From Lachnospiraceae bacterium (GTDB taxonomy: Bacteria > Bacillota_A > Clostridia > Lachnospirales > Lachnospiraceae): 64,000 nucleotides of DNA. This document shows positions 27,383-36,335 of the stretch, in pieces. The notes under the pieces were generated by a model. It was not told where the DNA came from. It searched no databases and worked only from the letters and a program-made list of their open reading frames with translations. Each line of letters starts with the position of its first letter. Positions within the stretch are counted from its first letter, which is position 1. The stretch lies in assembly GCA_017626435.1 (NCBI GenBank), contig JAGAIR010000003.1, positions 1-64,000 on the forward strand, read 5' to 3'. The translations under genes were made by a program, and so were the position numbers.

Positions 27383-28714
27383 TTGAAGATATATTTTGTT
27401 TCATTAGGATGTGATAAAAATCTGGTAGACAGTGAAATGATGCTGACCTCCCTGAGAAAGGATGGTTTTGAGATTACCAACGATGAGGCAGAGGCAGAGA
27501 TTATCATTGTCAATACCTGCTGTTTTATTGGAGATGCCAAGGAAGAGAGCATCAATACTCTGTTGGAGATGGCAGAGTACAAGGAAACGGCAAAATGCCG
27601 CCTTCTGGTGGCAGCCGGTTGTCTGGCACAGCGGTATCATGAAGAAATCCAGACAGAGATTCCAGAGGTAGATGTAATCATTGGTACCATGGGTTACGAA
27701 AATCTGACGGTTGCCTTAAAACAGGCACTGGAAGAAAACCATGTAGTGGAAAGCCTGAAGGATATCAACTATCTGCCAGAACCGTTGACAGACAGAGATA
27801 GTACATCTGGAGGATATTATGCTTATCTGAAAATTGCGGAGGGATGTGATAAGCATTGCAGCTATTGTATTATTCCAAAGGTCCGTGGCAGTTACCGAAG
27901 TGTTCCCATGGAGAATCTGGCAGCACAGGCAGAACATCTGGTGGAGAACGGTGCCAGAGAATTGATTTTGGTGGCACAGGAAACAACACTCTATGGGACA
28001 GACCTCTATGGAGAGAAGTCCCTGCCAGAGCTGTTGGAAAAATTGTCTGAAATAGAAGAACTTCGCTGGATTCGCATTTTATACTGTTATCCAGAAGAGA
28101 TTACCCAGGAACTTATCGATGCCATAAAACGGCTTCCCAAGGTGTGCCATTATCTGGATATTCCGATACAGCATGGCTCTGATACCATTTTACAGAGGAT
28201 GGGACGGCGTACCAGCAAGAAACAGCTGATGGAAACTGTGGAAACCCTTCGCAGGGAGATACCGGATATTACATTGAGGACAACCCTGATTACCGGATTT
28301 CCAGGAGAAACTGAGGAAGAATTTGAAGAGCTCAGGGAGTTCGTACGTACCATCCGCTTTGAACGTCTGGGTGTCTTTGCCTATTCCCAGGAGGAGGATA
28401 CGCCAGCGGCACAGATGGAAAACCAGATTCCACAGGAGGTTAAGGAAGCGCGCCGGGATGAGATTATGGCTCTGCAACAGGAGATTGCCTTTGAAAAGAG
28501 CGAGTCGCATATTGGCGAGGTATTCGACGTGATGATCGAGGGGAATCTGCCAGAGGAGGGAGTTTATATTGCCAGAACGTATATGGACGCTCCGGAGGTA
28601 GATGGATATGTTTTTGTAGATACACAGTGGCAGCTTATGTCGGGAGATTTTCTGACAGTAAAGATTACTGGCGCAGACGAATATGACCTGATTGGAGAGG
28701 TTGTAGAAGATTAA
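27383..28714 (+). CDS. rimO: Ribosomal protein S12 methylthiotransferase
   Basis: RimO is a radical SAM enzyme that methylthiolates an aspartate of ribosomal protein S12. It has the UPF0004 domain (FVSLGCDKNLVDSE, NTCCFIGDAKEES, AAGCLAQRY), the radical SAM triad CDKHCSYC followed by IIPKVRGSYRS, and a TRAM domain at the end. The start is TTG at 27383, placed after GAGAGGAAG; translation then gives MKIYFVSLGCDKN, the normal beginning. It is the paralogue of the miaB product encoded at 18.3 kb. Confidence 0.97.
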   Translation: MKIYFVSLGCDKNLVDSEMMLTSLRKDGFEITNDEAEAEIIIVNTCCFIGDAKEESINTLLEMAEYKETAKCRLLVAAGCLAQRYHEEIQTEIPEVDVIIGTMGYENLTVALKQALEENHVVESLKDINYLPEPLTDRDSTSGGYYAYLKIAEGCDKHCSYCIIPKVRGSYRSVPMENLAAQAEHLVENGARELILVAQETTLYGTDLYGEKSLPELLEKLSEIEELRWIRILYCYPEEITQELIDAIKRLPKVCHYLDIPIQHGSDTILQRMGRRTSKKQLMETVETLRREIPDITLRTTLITGFPGETEEEFEELREFVRTIRFERLGVFAYSQEEDTPAAQMENQIPQEVKEARRDEIMALQQEIAFEKSESHIGEVFDVMIEGNLPEEGVYIARTYMDAPEVDGYVFVDTQWQLMSGDFLTVKITGADEYDLIGEVVED

Positions 28715-28739
28715 ACATGAATTCAGGATGGAGGTTATT

Positions 28740-29288
28740 ATGAATTTACCAAATAAGATTACAATGTTCCGTGTCGTTTTAATTCCGTTTTTTGTATTTT
28801 TTATGCTTTCGGAGCAGATACCATATTATAATTACATAGCGGCAGCTATATTTATTGTGGCAAGTCTGACTGATACGCTGGACGGCTATATTGCAAGAAA
28901 ATATAATCTTGTGTCTAATTTCGGGAAATTTATGGATCCTTTGGCAGATAAGCTTTTAGTCAGCTCTGCATTGATCTGCTTTGTAGCGATTCCAGATAAT
29001 CCAATGCCTGCGTGGGCAGTGATCATCATTATCAGCCGGGAATTTATTATCAGCGGATTCCGTCTGGTGGCTTCCGATGCGGGAATTGTTATTGCTGCCA
29101 GCTATTGGGGAAAGATAAAGACAGTGGTACAGATGATCATGTCTGTTTTGCTGATTCTGAATTTCAGCGGCCAGGTGATTGATCTTGTGGAACTTGTGTT
29201 GATTTATGCAGCAGTGGCATTGACTGTCATTTCCCTGATTGACTATCTGTATAAAAATTGGAAGGTCATGCAGGATGGACAAATGTAA
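28740..29288 (+). CDS. pgsA: CDP-diacylglycerol-glycerol-3-phosphate 3-phosphatidyltransferase
   Basis: This integral membrane enzyme of 182 residues makes phosphatidylglycerol phosphate, the precursor of phosphatidylglycerol and cardiolipin. The CDP-alcohol phosphotransferase signature is complete: DTLDGYIARKYN, SNFGKFMDPLADK. Several hydrophobic helices flank it. The ATG at 28740 follows GGAGGTTATT. The rimO-pgsA-cinA order is typical of Clostridia and often continues to recA, which is not in this window. Confidence 0.97.
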   Translation: MNLPNKITMFRVVLIPFFVFFMLSEQIPYYNYIAAAIFIVASLTDTLDGYIARKYNLVSNFGKFMDPLADKLLVSSALICFVAIPDNPMPAWAVIIIISREFIISGFRLVASDAGIVIAASYWGKIKTVVQMIMSVLLILNFSGQVIDLVELVLIYAAVALTVISLIDYLYKNWKVMQDGQM

Positions 29289-29325
29289 AAGATGTAAAAA
29301 CGGCTGAAAGGAAGTGATATAGGCG

Positions 29326-29832
29326 ATGACAACAGCAGAAAAGCTGGTACAGTGTCTGACGGAAAAGGGACTTCAGATTTCCACAGCGGAATCCTGTACG
29401 GGAGGGATGATTGCTTCCTGTATTGTGGATGTTTCTGGTGCATCATTTGTCTTTGAGGAAGGATATGTTACCTATTCTAACAGGGTGAAGGAGAAACTGC
29501 TGGAGGTGTCGCCGGACACGATAGGAAAATACACTGTTGTCAGCAATCAGGTGGCTGAGGAGATGGCGGCAGGTGTGGCAAGAGTGACAGGGGCTGATAT
29601 TACCATATCAGTTACCGGCTATGCTGGTCCGGATGCGGCAGAGGACGGGACACCTGCGGGTACTGTTTATATCGGTATCTGCTATCAGGAAGAGACAAAG
29701 GGATATCATTTCCAGTTCGATGGAGACCGGAGGCAGGTAAGGGAACAGGCGTCAGAGCAGGCACTTTCCCTGGCTCTGGATACTCTTCTGGAAGAAAGAA
29801 CGGCTGATGAAAAGCCTGGCGGGAAAGGTTAG
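29326..29832 (+). CDS. CinA C-terminal domain protein, nicotinamide-nucleotide amidase
   Basis: The 168-residue protein consists only of the CinA C-terminal domain (TAESCTGGMIASC, VTGYAGPDAAEDG, PAGTVYIGI). Such stand-alone domains (PncC) deamidate nicotinamide mononucleotide to nicotinate mononucleotide in NAD salvage. The N-terminal MoeA-like domain of full CinA is absent. The end overlaps the next frame by 26 bases. AAAGGAAGTGAT lies upstream of the ATG. Confidence 0.92.
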   Translation: MTTAEKLVQCLTEKGLQISTAESCTGGMIASCIVDVSGASFVFEEGYVTYSNRVKEKLLEVSPDTIGKYTVVSNQVAEEMAAGVARVTGADITISVTGYAGPDAAEDGTPAGTVYIGICYQEETKGYHFQFDGDRRQVREQASEQALSLALDTLLEERTADEKPGGKG

Positions 29833-31090
29833 GTCATTGCAGAAAATGAGCAAAGTAGTTGTAATCGGCGGTGGTGCAGCGGGAATGATGTGTGCTGTAG
29901 CTGCGGCTGATCAGGGACATCAGGTGATACTGATAGAAAAAAATGAAAAGCTGGGAAAAAAGATATATATTACCGGAAAGGGACGTTGTAATATTACCAA
30001 CGACAGTGATGTGGAAAATCTTTTGAATCATACCATGTCAAATGCAAAGTTCATGTACAGTGCATATTATAGCTTTGACAGTCAGCGGATGATGGAGTTT
30101 TTGCGGCAGGAGGGACTGGGGTTAAAGACAGAACGGGGAAACCGGGTGTTTCCGGTATCTGACCATTCTTCTGATGTGATAAAGACATTGCAGCAGGCAA
30201 TGAAAAAAAGAGGCGTCAGAATCATCCTTCATACAAAAGCACTGGAGGTCTTAGAGAAAGATGGACATTGCAGCGGAGTGTCCTGCCAGACAGAGGGAAA
30301 GCAGCCGGAGTGCCTAGATGCAGATGCTGTTGTGGTTGCAACAGGAGGTCTTTCTTATCCTTCCACAGGTTCTACCGGTGATGGATACCGTTTTGCACAA
30401 CAGACAGGCCATCGGATGAAAGAAACTTCACCTTCTCTGGTGCCTTTTGAGATCAGAGAGGATTTTGTCAGACGGTTACAGGGACTTTCTCTGAAAAACG
30501 TATCGCTGAAGCTGTTCTGCGGCAGAAAGGTTCTATACGAAGAGCAGGGAGAGATGCTGTTTACCCATTTTGGAATCAGTGGTCCTCTGGTGTTATCTGC
30601 CAGCAGTTATGCTTCCGGCAGGAAGCAGGAAATGTCGGTGTGCCTGGATTTGAAGCCGGCATTGTCAGAAAAGCAGATGGATGAAAGAATACTTCGTGAT
30701 TTTGGAAGCTGTAAAAACAGCTATTTTAAAAACAGTCTGGCAAAATTGCTGCCGGGCAAGATGATTCCAGTGATGGTGGAGTTATCTGGTATTGATCCGG
30801 ACAAACCGGTGAATGAAGTGACGAAGGAAGAACGGAAACGGCTGGCAGAACTGTTCAAACGGCTTCCGATGACCATTGAAAATCTTCGGGGCTATCAGGA
30901 AGCAATCATTACCCGGGGTGGTGTATCTGTTAAGGATGTGAATCCGGCAACCATGGAATCTAAAGTGCTGCCGGGACTTTATTTTGCCGGGGAAGTATTA
31001 GATCTGGATGCCATGACAGGAGGCTATAATCTTCAGATCGCCTGGTCTACTGGTTATCTGGCGGGCAGTTCCATTCCTGGAAATGCCTGA
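29807..31090 (+). CDS. HI0933/YhiN-family FAD-dependent oxidoreductase
   Basis: This 427-residue flavoprotein of the HI0933/BaiN-like family begins with the dinucleotide fold VVVIGGGAAGMMCAVAAADQ and the family phrase IYITGKGRCNITND, and ends with GLYFAGEVLDLDAMTGGYN. Its reaction is not established for most members. Start is uncertain: ATG 29807 overlaps the preceding gene and ATG 29846 (MSKVVVIGGG) would match many homologues better, but neither has a clear ribosome binding site. Translational coupling favours the first. Confidence 0.88.
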   Translation: MKSLAGKVRSLQKMSKVVVIGGGAAGMMCAVAAADQGHQVILIEKNEKLGKKIYITGKGRCNITNDSDVENLLNHTMSNAKFMYSAYYSFDSQRMMEFLRQEGLGLKTERGNRVFPVSDHSSDVIKTLQQAMKKRGVRIILHTKALEVLEKDGHCSGVSCQTEGKQPECLDADAVVVATGGLSYPSTGSTGDGYRFAQQTGHRMKETSPSLVPFEIREDFVRRLQGLSLKNVSLKLFCGRKVLYEEQGEMLFTHFGISGPLVLSASSYASGRKQEMSVCLDLKPALSEKQMDERILRDFGSCKNSYFKNSLAKLLPGKMIPVMVELSGIDPDKPVNEVTKEERKRLAELFKRLPMTIENLRGYQEAIITRGGVSVKDVNPATMESKVLPGLYFAGEVLDLDAMTGGYNLQIAWSTGYLAGSSIPGNA

Positions 31091-31225
31091 TTGATGCGAA
31101 GTTGAGAAATCTTACAGCATGTGCTTCTCCTGGTGTGAAAAGGATCGGTGCCAGACAGGTACATACTATGGGAAGAAGTATAAGAAAAAATAGAGAATAC
31201 TATGACAAAATAGGAGGAATATGCA

Positions 31226-31888
31226 ATGAATAGCATCGCGATCGATGGACCTGCCGGAGCAGGAAAAAGCACGATAGCAAAAATGGTGGCAAAAAAACTG
31301 GATTTTATCTATGTGGATACCGGAGCAATGTATCGCGCCATGGCTCTTTATTTTATCCGTAATCAGATTGATGACCGGGATGAGAGGAAAATTGCAGAGG
31401 CATGTAAAGAGATCTGCGTTTCCCTGGAATATCAGAATGGAGAGCAGCAGGTACTGTTAAATGGGGAGAATGTGAATGATTTCATACGGACAGAGGAAGT
31501 TAGCATGATGACTTCGAATACCTCAAAATATCCGGCGGTGAGAGAAAAACTGTTAAGTCTGCAGAGAGAGCTGGCAGAGAGCCGCAATGTGATAATGGAT
31601 GGAAGAGATATTGGAACCTGTGTACTTCCCGGTGCCAGTGCAAAAATTTATCTGACTGCCAGTTCTGCGGAGCGTGCCAGAAGAAGATATCAGGAACAGA
31701 CGGAACGGGGGATATCCTGTGACTTACAGGATATTGAAAGAGATATCATTGCCAGGGATGAGCAGGATATGAGCCGTGAAATTGCACCGCTTCGCCAGGC
31801 AGAAGATGCGGTACTGGTGGATTCTTCTGACATGACGATTGAACAGGTGGTGGAGGAAATCATCCGTATTTACCGGGAGAACGTGTGA
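31226..31888 (+). CDS. cmk: Cytidylate kinase
   Basis: Cmk phosphorylates CMP and dCMP with ATP. The 220-residue protein has the P-loop GPAGAGKSTIAK, the substrate motif YVDTGAMYRAMAL and MDGRDIGTCVLP. Length is standard. TAGGAGGAATATGCA gives a strong ribosome binding site. It precedes ispH and rpsA, a common Clostridia order (cmk-ispH-rpsA). The 135 bases upstream show no gene. Confidence 0.97.
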   Translation: MNSIAIDGPAGAGKSTIAKMVAKKLDFIYVDTGAMYRAMALYFIRNQIDDRDERKIAEACKEICVSLEYQNGEQQVLLNGENVNDFIRTEEVSMMTSNTSKYPAVREKLLSLQRELAESRNVIMDGRDIGTCVLPGASAKIYLTASSAERARRRYQEQTERGISCDLQDIERDIIARDEQDMSREIAPLRQAEDAVLVDSSDMTIEQVVEEIIRIYRENV

Positions 31889-31909
31889 AAACGAAGATGG
31901 AGGAAGACG

Positions 31910-32758
31910 ATGGAAGTGACGGTGGCAAAAAGTGCAGGCTTCTGCTTTGGGGTGAAACGCGCTGTGGATATGGTATACAATGAGGCAGCCCAGGGGGGAA
32001 AGGTATATACATTGGGACCTATTATACACAATGAACAGGTGGTGGAGGATTTAGCAGCCAAAGGAGTGACCGTGATTGATTCCCCGGAAGAATTAAAGGG
32101 AACCACTGGAGGAACTGTGATTATCCGTTCTCATGGTGTACCAGAAGAAATCTTCCGTCGACTGGAGCAGTATGACATCAAAATCGTGGACGCGACCTGT
32201 CCCTTTGTGGGAAAGATTCACCGCATTGTCCGGGAGAAATACCAGCAGGGCTATCAGATTGTTATCATTGGCAATAAACTTCATCCGGAGGTGGAAGGAA
32301 TCCGGGGCTGGTGTCATGAGGAGGCGATCGTGATCGAAACACTGGAAGAAGCACAAAAATTTCAGCCGATTTCAGGAAAAAAATTGTGTATTGTGTCACA
32401 AACGACATTTAATTACAAGAAATTCAAAGATATAGTTGATATTTTTGAAAAAAAGAGTTATGATATAATTGTTATGAATACAATTTGCAACGCTACCGAA
32501 GAGCGTCAGACAGAAGCAGGTACTATTGCAAGGCAATCCGACGCGATGTTAGTAATAGGTGGAAAACATAGTTCGAATACTCAGAAGCTCTATGAGATAT
32601 GCAGCCGAGAATGTCCGAACACATATTTTATACAGACACTTGATGACCTGGATTTGGAACAATTTCAATCTTTTCGTAGCGTGGGTATTACTGCAGGGGC
32701 TTCAACCCCAAATAATATTATTAAGGAGGTTCAATCATATGTCAGAGGTGAACAATGA
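31910..32758 (+). CDS. ispH: 4-hydroxy-3-methylbut-2-enyl diphosphate reductase
   Basis: IspH is the last enzyme of the MEP isoprenoid pathway, making IPP and DMAPP with a [4Fe-4S] cluster. The three cluster cysteines are in AKSAGFCFGV, VDATCPFVGK and NTICNATEERQ; substrate-binding motifs GPIIHNEQVV, IRSHGVPE and GNKLHPEVEG are intact, as is AGASTPNNII near the end. The 282-residue length is normal for the unfused form. Its 3' end overlaps the S1-protein gene by 20 bases. Confidence 0.97.
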   Translation: MEVTVAKSAGFCFGVKRAVDMVYNEAAQGGKVYTLGPIIHNEQVVEDLAAKGVTVIDSPEELKGTTGGTVIIRSHGVPEEIFRRLEQYDIKIVDATCPFVGKIHRIVREKYQQGYQIVIIGNKLHPEVEGIRGWCHEEAIVIETLEEAQKFQPISGKKLCIVSQTTFNYKKFKDIVDIFEKKSYDIIVMNTICNATEERQTEAGTIARQSDAMLVIGGKHSSNTQKLYEICSRECPNTYFIQTLDDLDLEQFQSFRSVGITAGASTPNNIIKEVQSYVRGEQ

Positions 32759-33851
32759 ATTTGAACAGTTATTGGACGAATTTGAAGTAACAATCCACAA
32801 TGGAGAGATTGTAGAAGGGACAGTTATCGACGTTAAGGAAGATGAGATCGTGCTGAACATTGGTTACAAAGCAGATGGTATCATCACACGTAACGAGTAC
32901 AGTAACCAGTCTGGTATTGACTTAAGAGACGTGGTGAAAGCCGGCGATACCATGAAGGCAAAGGTCCTGAAGGTAAATGACGGCGAAGGTCAGGTTCTTC
33001 TTACTTACAAGCGTCTTGCAATGGAGAAGAGCAATGAGCGTATCAAAGAAGCGTTTGAGAATAAAGAAGTATTAAAAGCTCCTGTTGCAGCTGTTTTAGC
33101 AGGTGGATTAAGTGTTGTTATCGAGGAGACCAAAATCTTTATTCCTGCCAGTCTGGTATCAGATACTTATGAGAAGGATCTTTCCAAGTATGCAGGACAG
33201 GAGATTGAATTTGTTGTTACCGAGTTCAATCCTAAGAAGAGAAGGATCATTGGTGACAGAAAGCAACTGTTAGTTGCTGAGAAGAAGAAACTTCAGGAAG
33301 AGTTATTTGCAAGAATCAAAGTTGGTGATACGGTAGAAGGTACTGTTAAGAATCTGACAGACTTTGGTGCATTCATTGATTTAGGTGGTGCAGATGGTCT
33401 TCTTCATATTTCTGAGATGTCCTGGGGACGTGTTGAAAATCCGAAAAAGGTATTTAAAGTTGGAGACGTTACCAAGGTATTGATCAAAGACATTAAGGAT
33501 GATAAGATTGCCCTCAGTTTGAAGTTCGAGGATCAGAATCCTTGGTTAAATGCTGATGGTAAGTACAGTGTTGGTTCTGTTGTAACCGGTAAGGTTGCCA
33601 GAATGGCTGATTTTGGAGCATTTGTTGAGTTAGAGCCTGGTGTGGATGCACTGCTTCATGTTTCTCAGATTTCCAAAGAGCATGTTGACAAGCCATCTGA
33701 TGTATTGAAGATTGGTCAGGAAATCGAGGCGAAGGTTGTTGACTTCAACAATGAGGAGCATAAAATCAGCTTAAGCATGAAAGCATTATTAAATGATGCA
33801 CAGCCAGAAGAGGAAGCCGTAGAAGAAGAGTCTGTAGATGATGCAGAATAA
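32739..33851 (+). CDS. rpsA: Ribosomal protein S1-like protein with four S1 domains
   Basis: The 370-residue protein has four S1 RNA-binding repeats (about 20-90, 105-175, 190-260, 275-345) and an acidic C-terminal tail. Clear repeat hallmarks are GTVKNLTDFGAFIDLGGADG and GKVARMADFGAFVELEPGVD. It is shorter than the six-domain enteric S1, as usual in Clostridia. AAGGAGGTT sits inside the end of ispH, and the ATG at 32739 overlaps ispH by 20 bases in another frame. Many relatives have ispH and this protein as one fused gene. The frame upstream to 32559 is merely open inside ispH. Confidence 0.95.
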   Translation: MSEVNNEFEQLLDEFEVTIHNGEIVEGTVIDVKEDEIVLNIGYKADGIITRNEYSNQSGIDLRDVVKAGDTMKAKVLKVNDGEGQVLLTYKRLAMEKSNERIKEAFENKEVLKAPVAAVLAGGLSVVIEETKIFIPASLVSDTYEKDLSKYAGQEIEFVVTEFNPKKRRIIGDRKQLLVAEKKKLQEELFARIKVGDTVEGTVKNLTDFGAFIDLGGADGLLHISEMSWGRVENPKKVFKVGDVTKVLIKDIKDDKIALSLKFEDQNPWLNADGKYSVGSVVTGKVARMADFGAFVELEPGVDALLHVSQISKEHVDKPSDVLKIGQEIEAKVVDFNNEEHKISLSMKALLNDAQPEEEAVEEESVDDAE

Positions 33852-33864
33852 TTAAGAGTGTATT

Positions 33865-33907
33865 ATTCGCCAATCCGTATATTGTCTGGGTTGGCGAATT
33901 TTTCTTT
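33865..33907 (+). terminator. Intrinsic terminator after rpsA
   Basis: ATTCGCCAA (33865-33873) pairs with TTGGCGAAT (33891-33899), followed by TTTTTCTTT. Confidence 0.88.
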
Positions 33908-33973
33908 GAAAAAAATTGGGATTTGCAGATAAGATCCGTAAATTATTCAGGGAAGGTAAAAAGGAGGGATGGT

Positions 33974-34750
33974 ATGGGTGATTACGAAGTCTTTAAAACA
34001 AAAATACTTCAGTTGACAAAGATTGATTTGAATTGTTATAAAGAACGTCAGATGAAAAGAAGGATTGATGCATTGATTGGAAAATGTAAGATTTCTTCTT
34101 ATGATGAATATGTTGATGCGTTGAAAAAGGATTCTAAACTGCTGGAGGAGTTTGTTGCATATCTGACCATTAATGTTTCAGAGTTTTACCGCAATCCGGA
34201 TCAATGGAAGATTTTGGAAAACGAAATTCTTCCTTATCTGTTTGAACGTTTTGGCAATAATATTAAAATTTGGAGTGCGGCGTGTTCTACCGGAGATGAG
34301 CCATATACCTTAGTGATGCTTCTGGCAAAATTTATTCCGATCAACCGGATTAAGATCATAGCCACCGATATTGACAAGCAGGTGCTGGAGAAGGCTCAGA
34401 TGGGAATTTATGATGAGAAGAGCCTGAAGGGACTGCCGAAGGAATTTTTGACGAAATACTTTACAAAGGTGGGAAGCAGGAGCTATCAGATTTCAGAGGA
34501 AGTAAAAAAATGTGTGGAATTTCAGCGACATAATCTGTTAAAGGATCCATATCCAAAGAATTGTGATATGATTGTCTGCCGGAATGTTATGATCTATTTT
34601 ACGGAAGAGGCAAAAAAAGACATCTATTTGAAGTTTAATGATTCTTTGAAGAAGGATGGTATGTTGTTTGTGGGAAGTACAGAACAGATCATATCACCGG
34701 GAGAGTTTCATTTCTCTACATATAAGTCTTTCTTCTATAAGAAAGATTAA
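33974..34750 (+). CDS. cheR: CheR-type protein-glutamate methyltransferase (solitary)
   Basis: This 258-residue protein has the CheR N-terminal helical domain (1-75) and the SAM-dependent domain with SAACSTGDEPYTLVML, ATDIDKQVLEKA and CRNVMIYFTEEAK. CheR methylates glutamates of chemoreceptors. No other chemotaxis or flagellar gene is in the window, and the gene is framed by its own terminators, so its receptor is elsewhere or it serves another function. AAGGAGGG five bases before the ATG at 33974 fixes the start. Confidence 0.95.
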   Translation: MGDYEVFKTKILQLTKIDLNCYKERQMKRRIDALIGKCKISSYDEYVDALKKDSKLLEEFVAYLTINVSEFYRNPDQWKILENEILPYLFERFGNNIKIWSAACSTGDEPYTLVMLLAKFIPINRIKIIATDIDKQVLEKAQMGIYDEKSLKGLPKEFLTKYFTKVGSRSYQISEEVKKCVEFQRHNLLKDPYPKNCDMIVCRNVMIYFTEEAKKDIYLKFNDSLKKDGMLFVGSTEQIISPGEFHFSTYKSFFYKKD

Positions 34751-34765
34751 AAAGAGAATAATAGG

Positions 34766-34812
34766 AAGCCGTAATGTGGAAGAAAAGACCCATTACGGCT
34801 TTTGTTTTTTTA
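34766..34812 (+). terminator. Intrinsic terminator after cheR
   Basis: AAGCCGTAATG (34766-34776) pairs with CATTACGGCTT (34791-34801), followed by TTGTTTTTTT. Confidence 0.9.
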
Positions 34813-34827
34813 TCTTTCGTTCTATCC

Positions 34828-34856
34828 TTGCACTATAGAGCAATTTCGAGTACAAT
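34828..34856 (+). promoter_or_regulatory. Putative promoter of the plsX operon
   Basis: TTGCAC (34828-34833) and TACAAT (34851-34856) are spaced by 17 bases, about 95 bases before plsX. Confidence 0.6.
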
Positions 34857-34950
34857 ATATTTTGTATGCGTATGCATGTATGTCAAGAGATGAATTTGGT
34901 TGTGCCGGCTGAGAGGCATATTTCATGGAAAGAAAGGCGTGATTAGTAAG

Positions 34951-35958
34951 ATGAGTGACAAAATTAAAGTGGTTGTAGATGCTATGGGCGGTGATGATGC
35001 GCCGGACGTGACGGTACATGGTGCCATCGATGCATTGAAGGAATCGGAAAATATTCATATTATTCTGGTAGGACGCACCGAAGAAATTAAGAAAGAATTA
35101 GCAAAATATACATTTGATGAGAGCCGGATCGAAATCGTCCATGCGGAGGATGTGATTGGTTTTGATGAGCCTCCGGTTATGGCAATCCGGAAAAAGAAAG
35201 ACTCTTCTATCGTTGTGGGAATGAATTTAGTGAAAAAAGGTGAGGCAGATGCTTTTGTATCAGCTGGAAGTACCGGGGCGATCCTGGTAGGCGGCCAGAT
35301 GGTAGTGGGACGTATCAAAGGGGTTGAACGTGCTCCTCTGGCACCGTTGATTCCGACTACCAAAGGAGTATCTCTCTTGATCGATTGTGGTGCTAATGTG
35401 GATGCCCGTTCTTCTCATTTAGTGCAGTTTGCAAAGATGGGTTCCATTTATATGAAAAATATTGTAGGGATAGAAAATCCAAGAGTAGCTATTGTTAATA
35501 TCGGCGCAGAGGAAGAAAAGGGGAATATGCTGGTAAAGGAGACATATCCTTTATTGAAGGAATGCAAAGATATTAATTTCATTGGGAGCATTGAGGCAAG
35601 AGACATACCAAAAGGCGGAGCAGATGTCATTGTCTGCGAAGCATTTGTAGGAAATGTTATCCTGAAACTGTATGAGGGACTTGGTTCTGCTTTGCTGCAT
35701 AAGGTTAAGGATGGTTTGATGCAGTCCTTACGCAGCAAGATTGGTGCCTTGTTGATCAAGCCGGCACTGAAAAGTACCATGAAGGACTTTGATGCCTCTG
35801 AATATGGCGGAGCACCTCTTCTGGGTCTGAAAGGGCTGGTAGTTAAAGCACATGGAAGTTCCAGTGAGACAGAGATTAAAACAGCAATCTTGCAGTGCAT
35901 TTCCTTCAGCGAGCAGAAGATCAATGATCAGATTAAGGAAAATCTGACAACAGAGTAG
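34951..35958 (+). CDS. plsX: Phosphate acyltransferase PlsX
   Basis: PlsX converts acyl-ACP to acyl-phosphate, the acyl donor for phospholipid synthesis by PlsY. The 335-residue protein starts VVVDAMGGDDAPDVTV and shows SAGSTGAILVGG, IDCGANVDARS and CEAFVGNVILKLYEG. The start is either ATG 34951 or GTG 34939; AAAGGCG is 11 bases from the ATG and would overlap the GTG, so I take the ATG. It begins the plsX-acp-rnc-smc-ftsY run. Confidence 0.96.
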   Translation: MSDKIKVVVDAMGGDDAPDVTVHGAIDALKESENIHIILVGRTEEIKKELAKYTFDESRIEIVHAEDVIGFDEPPVMAIRKKKDSSIVVGMNLVKKGEADAFVSAGSTGAILVGGQMVVGRIKGVERAPLAPLIPTTKGVSLLIDCGANVDARSSHLVQFAKMGSIYMKNIVGIENPRVAIVNIGAEEEKGNMLVKETYPLLKECKDINFIGSIEARDIPKGGADVIVCEAFVGNVILKLYEGLGSALLHKVKDGLMQSLRSKIGALLIKPALKSTMKDFDASEYGGAPLLGLKGLVVKAHGSSSETEIKTAILQCISFSEQKINDQIKENLTTE

Positions 35959-36008
35959 CCGATGGTGTAAATTTGTGCCATCCGGTTAAAAGGAAAGCGG
36001 GATTTTGT

Positions 36009-36233
36009 ATGGAATTTGAAAAGCTGCAGCAGCTTCTGGCGGAGATATTTTCTGTAGATCCGTCAGATATCAGGCTGGAAAAGTCATTTGTTAGGGATTA
36101 TGGAGCAGATTCACTGGCTCTTTTTCAAGTGTTGATGGGTGTTGAGGCAAACTTTGGTATCATCATTGATGAAGAAAAGGCGGCTGACTGGGATACAGTA
36201 GGGCAGTTATGGGAATATCTACATACAAGATAG
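36009..36233 (+). CDS. acpP: Acyl carrier protein
   Basis: This 74-residue acidic protein carries the phosphopantetheine attachment serine in GADSLALF (about residue 36). It shuttles acyl chains for fatty acid and phospholipid synthesis, and its place between plsX and rnc is the standard one. AAAGGAAAGCGG lies upstream of the ATG at 36009. The residues after the DSL motif (ALFQVLMGVEANFGI) differ somewhat from the canonical helix II, so it could serve a specialised ACP role. Confidence 0.92.
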   Translation: MEFEKLQQLLAEIFSVDPSDIRLEKSFVRDYGADSLALFQVLMGVEANFGIIIDEEKAADWDTVGQLWEYLHTR

Positions 36234-36335
36234 CCCGGTGGTGCAGAGATGTACGATCGGGTTAAGACAGGATATTATGAATGCAGTATAAGAAGATGCA
36301 TACGGTTGCCGGTGTATGCAGAAAGGGAGAATGAT

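Noticed and set aside
32559..32738. Upstream extension of the S1-protein frame inside ispH
   Set aside because: It is only an open alternative frame of ispH; AAGGAGGTT marks the start at 32739.
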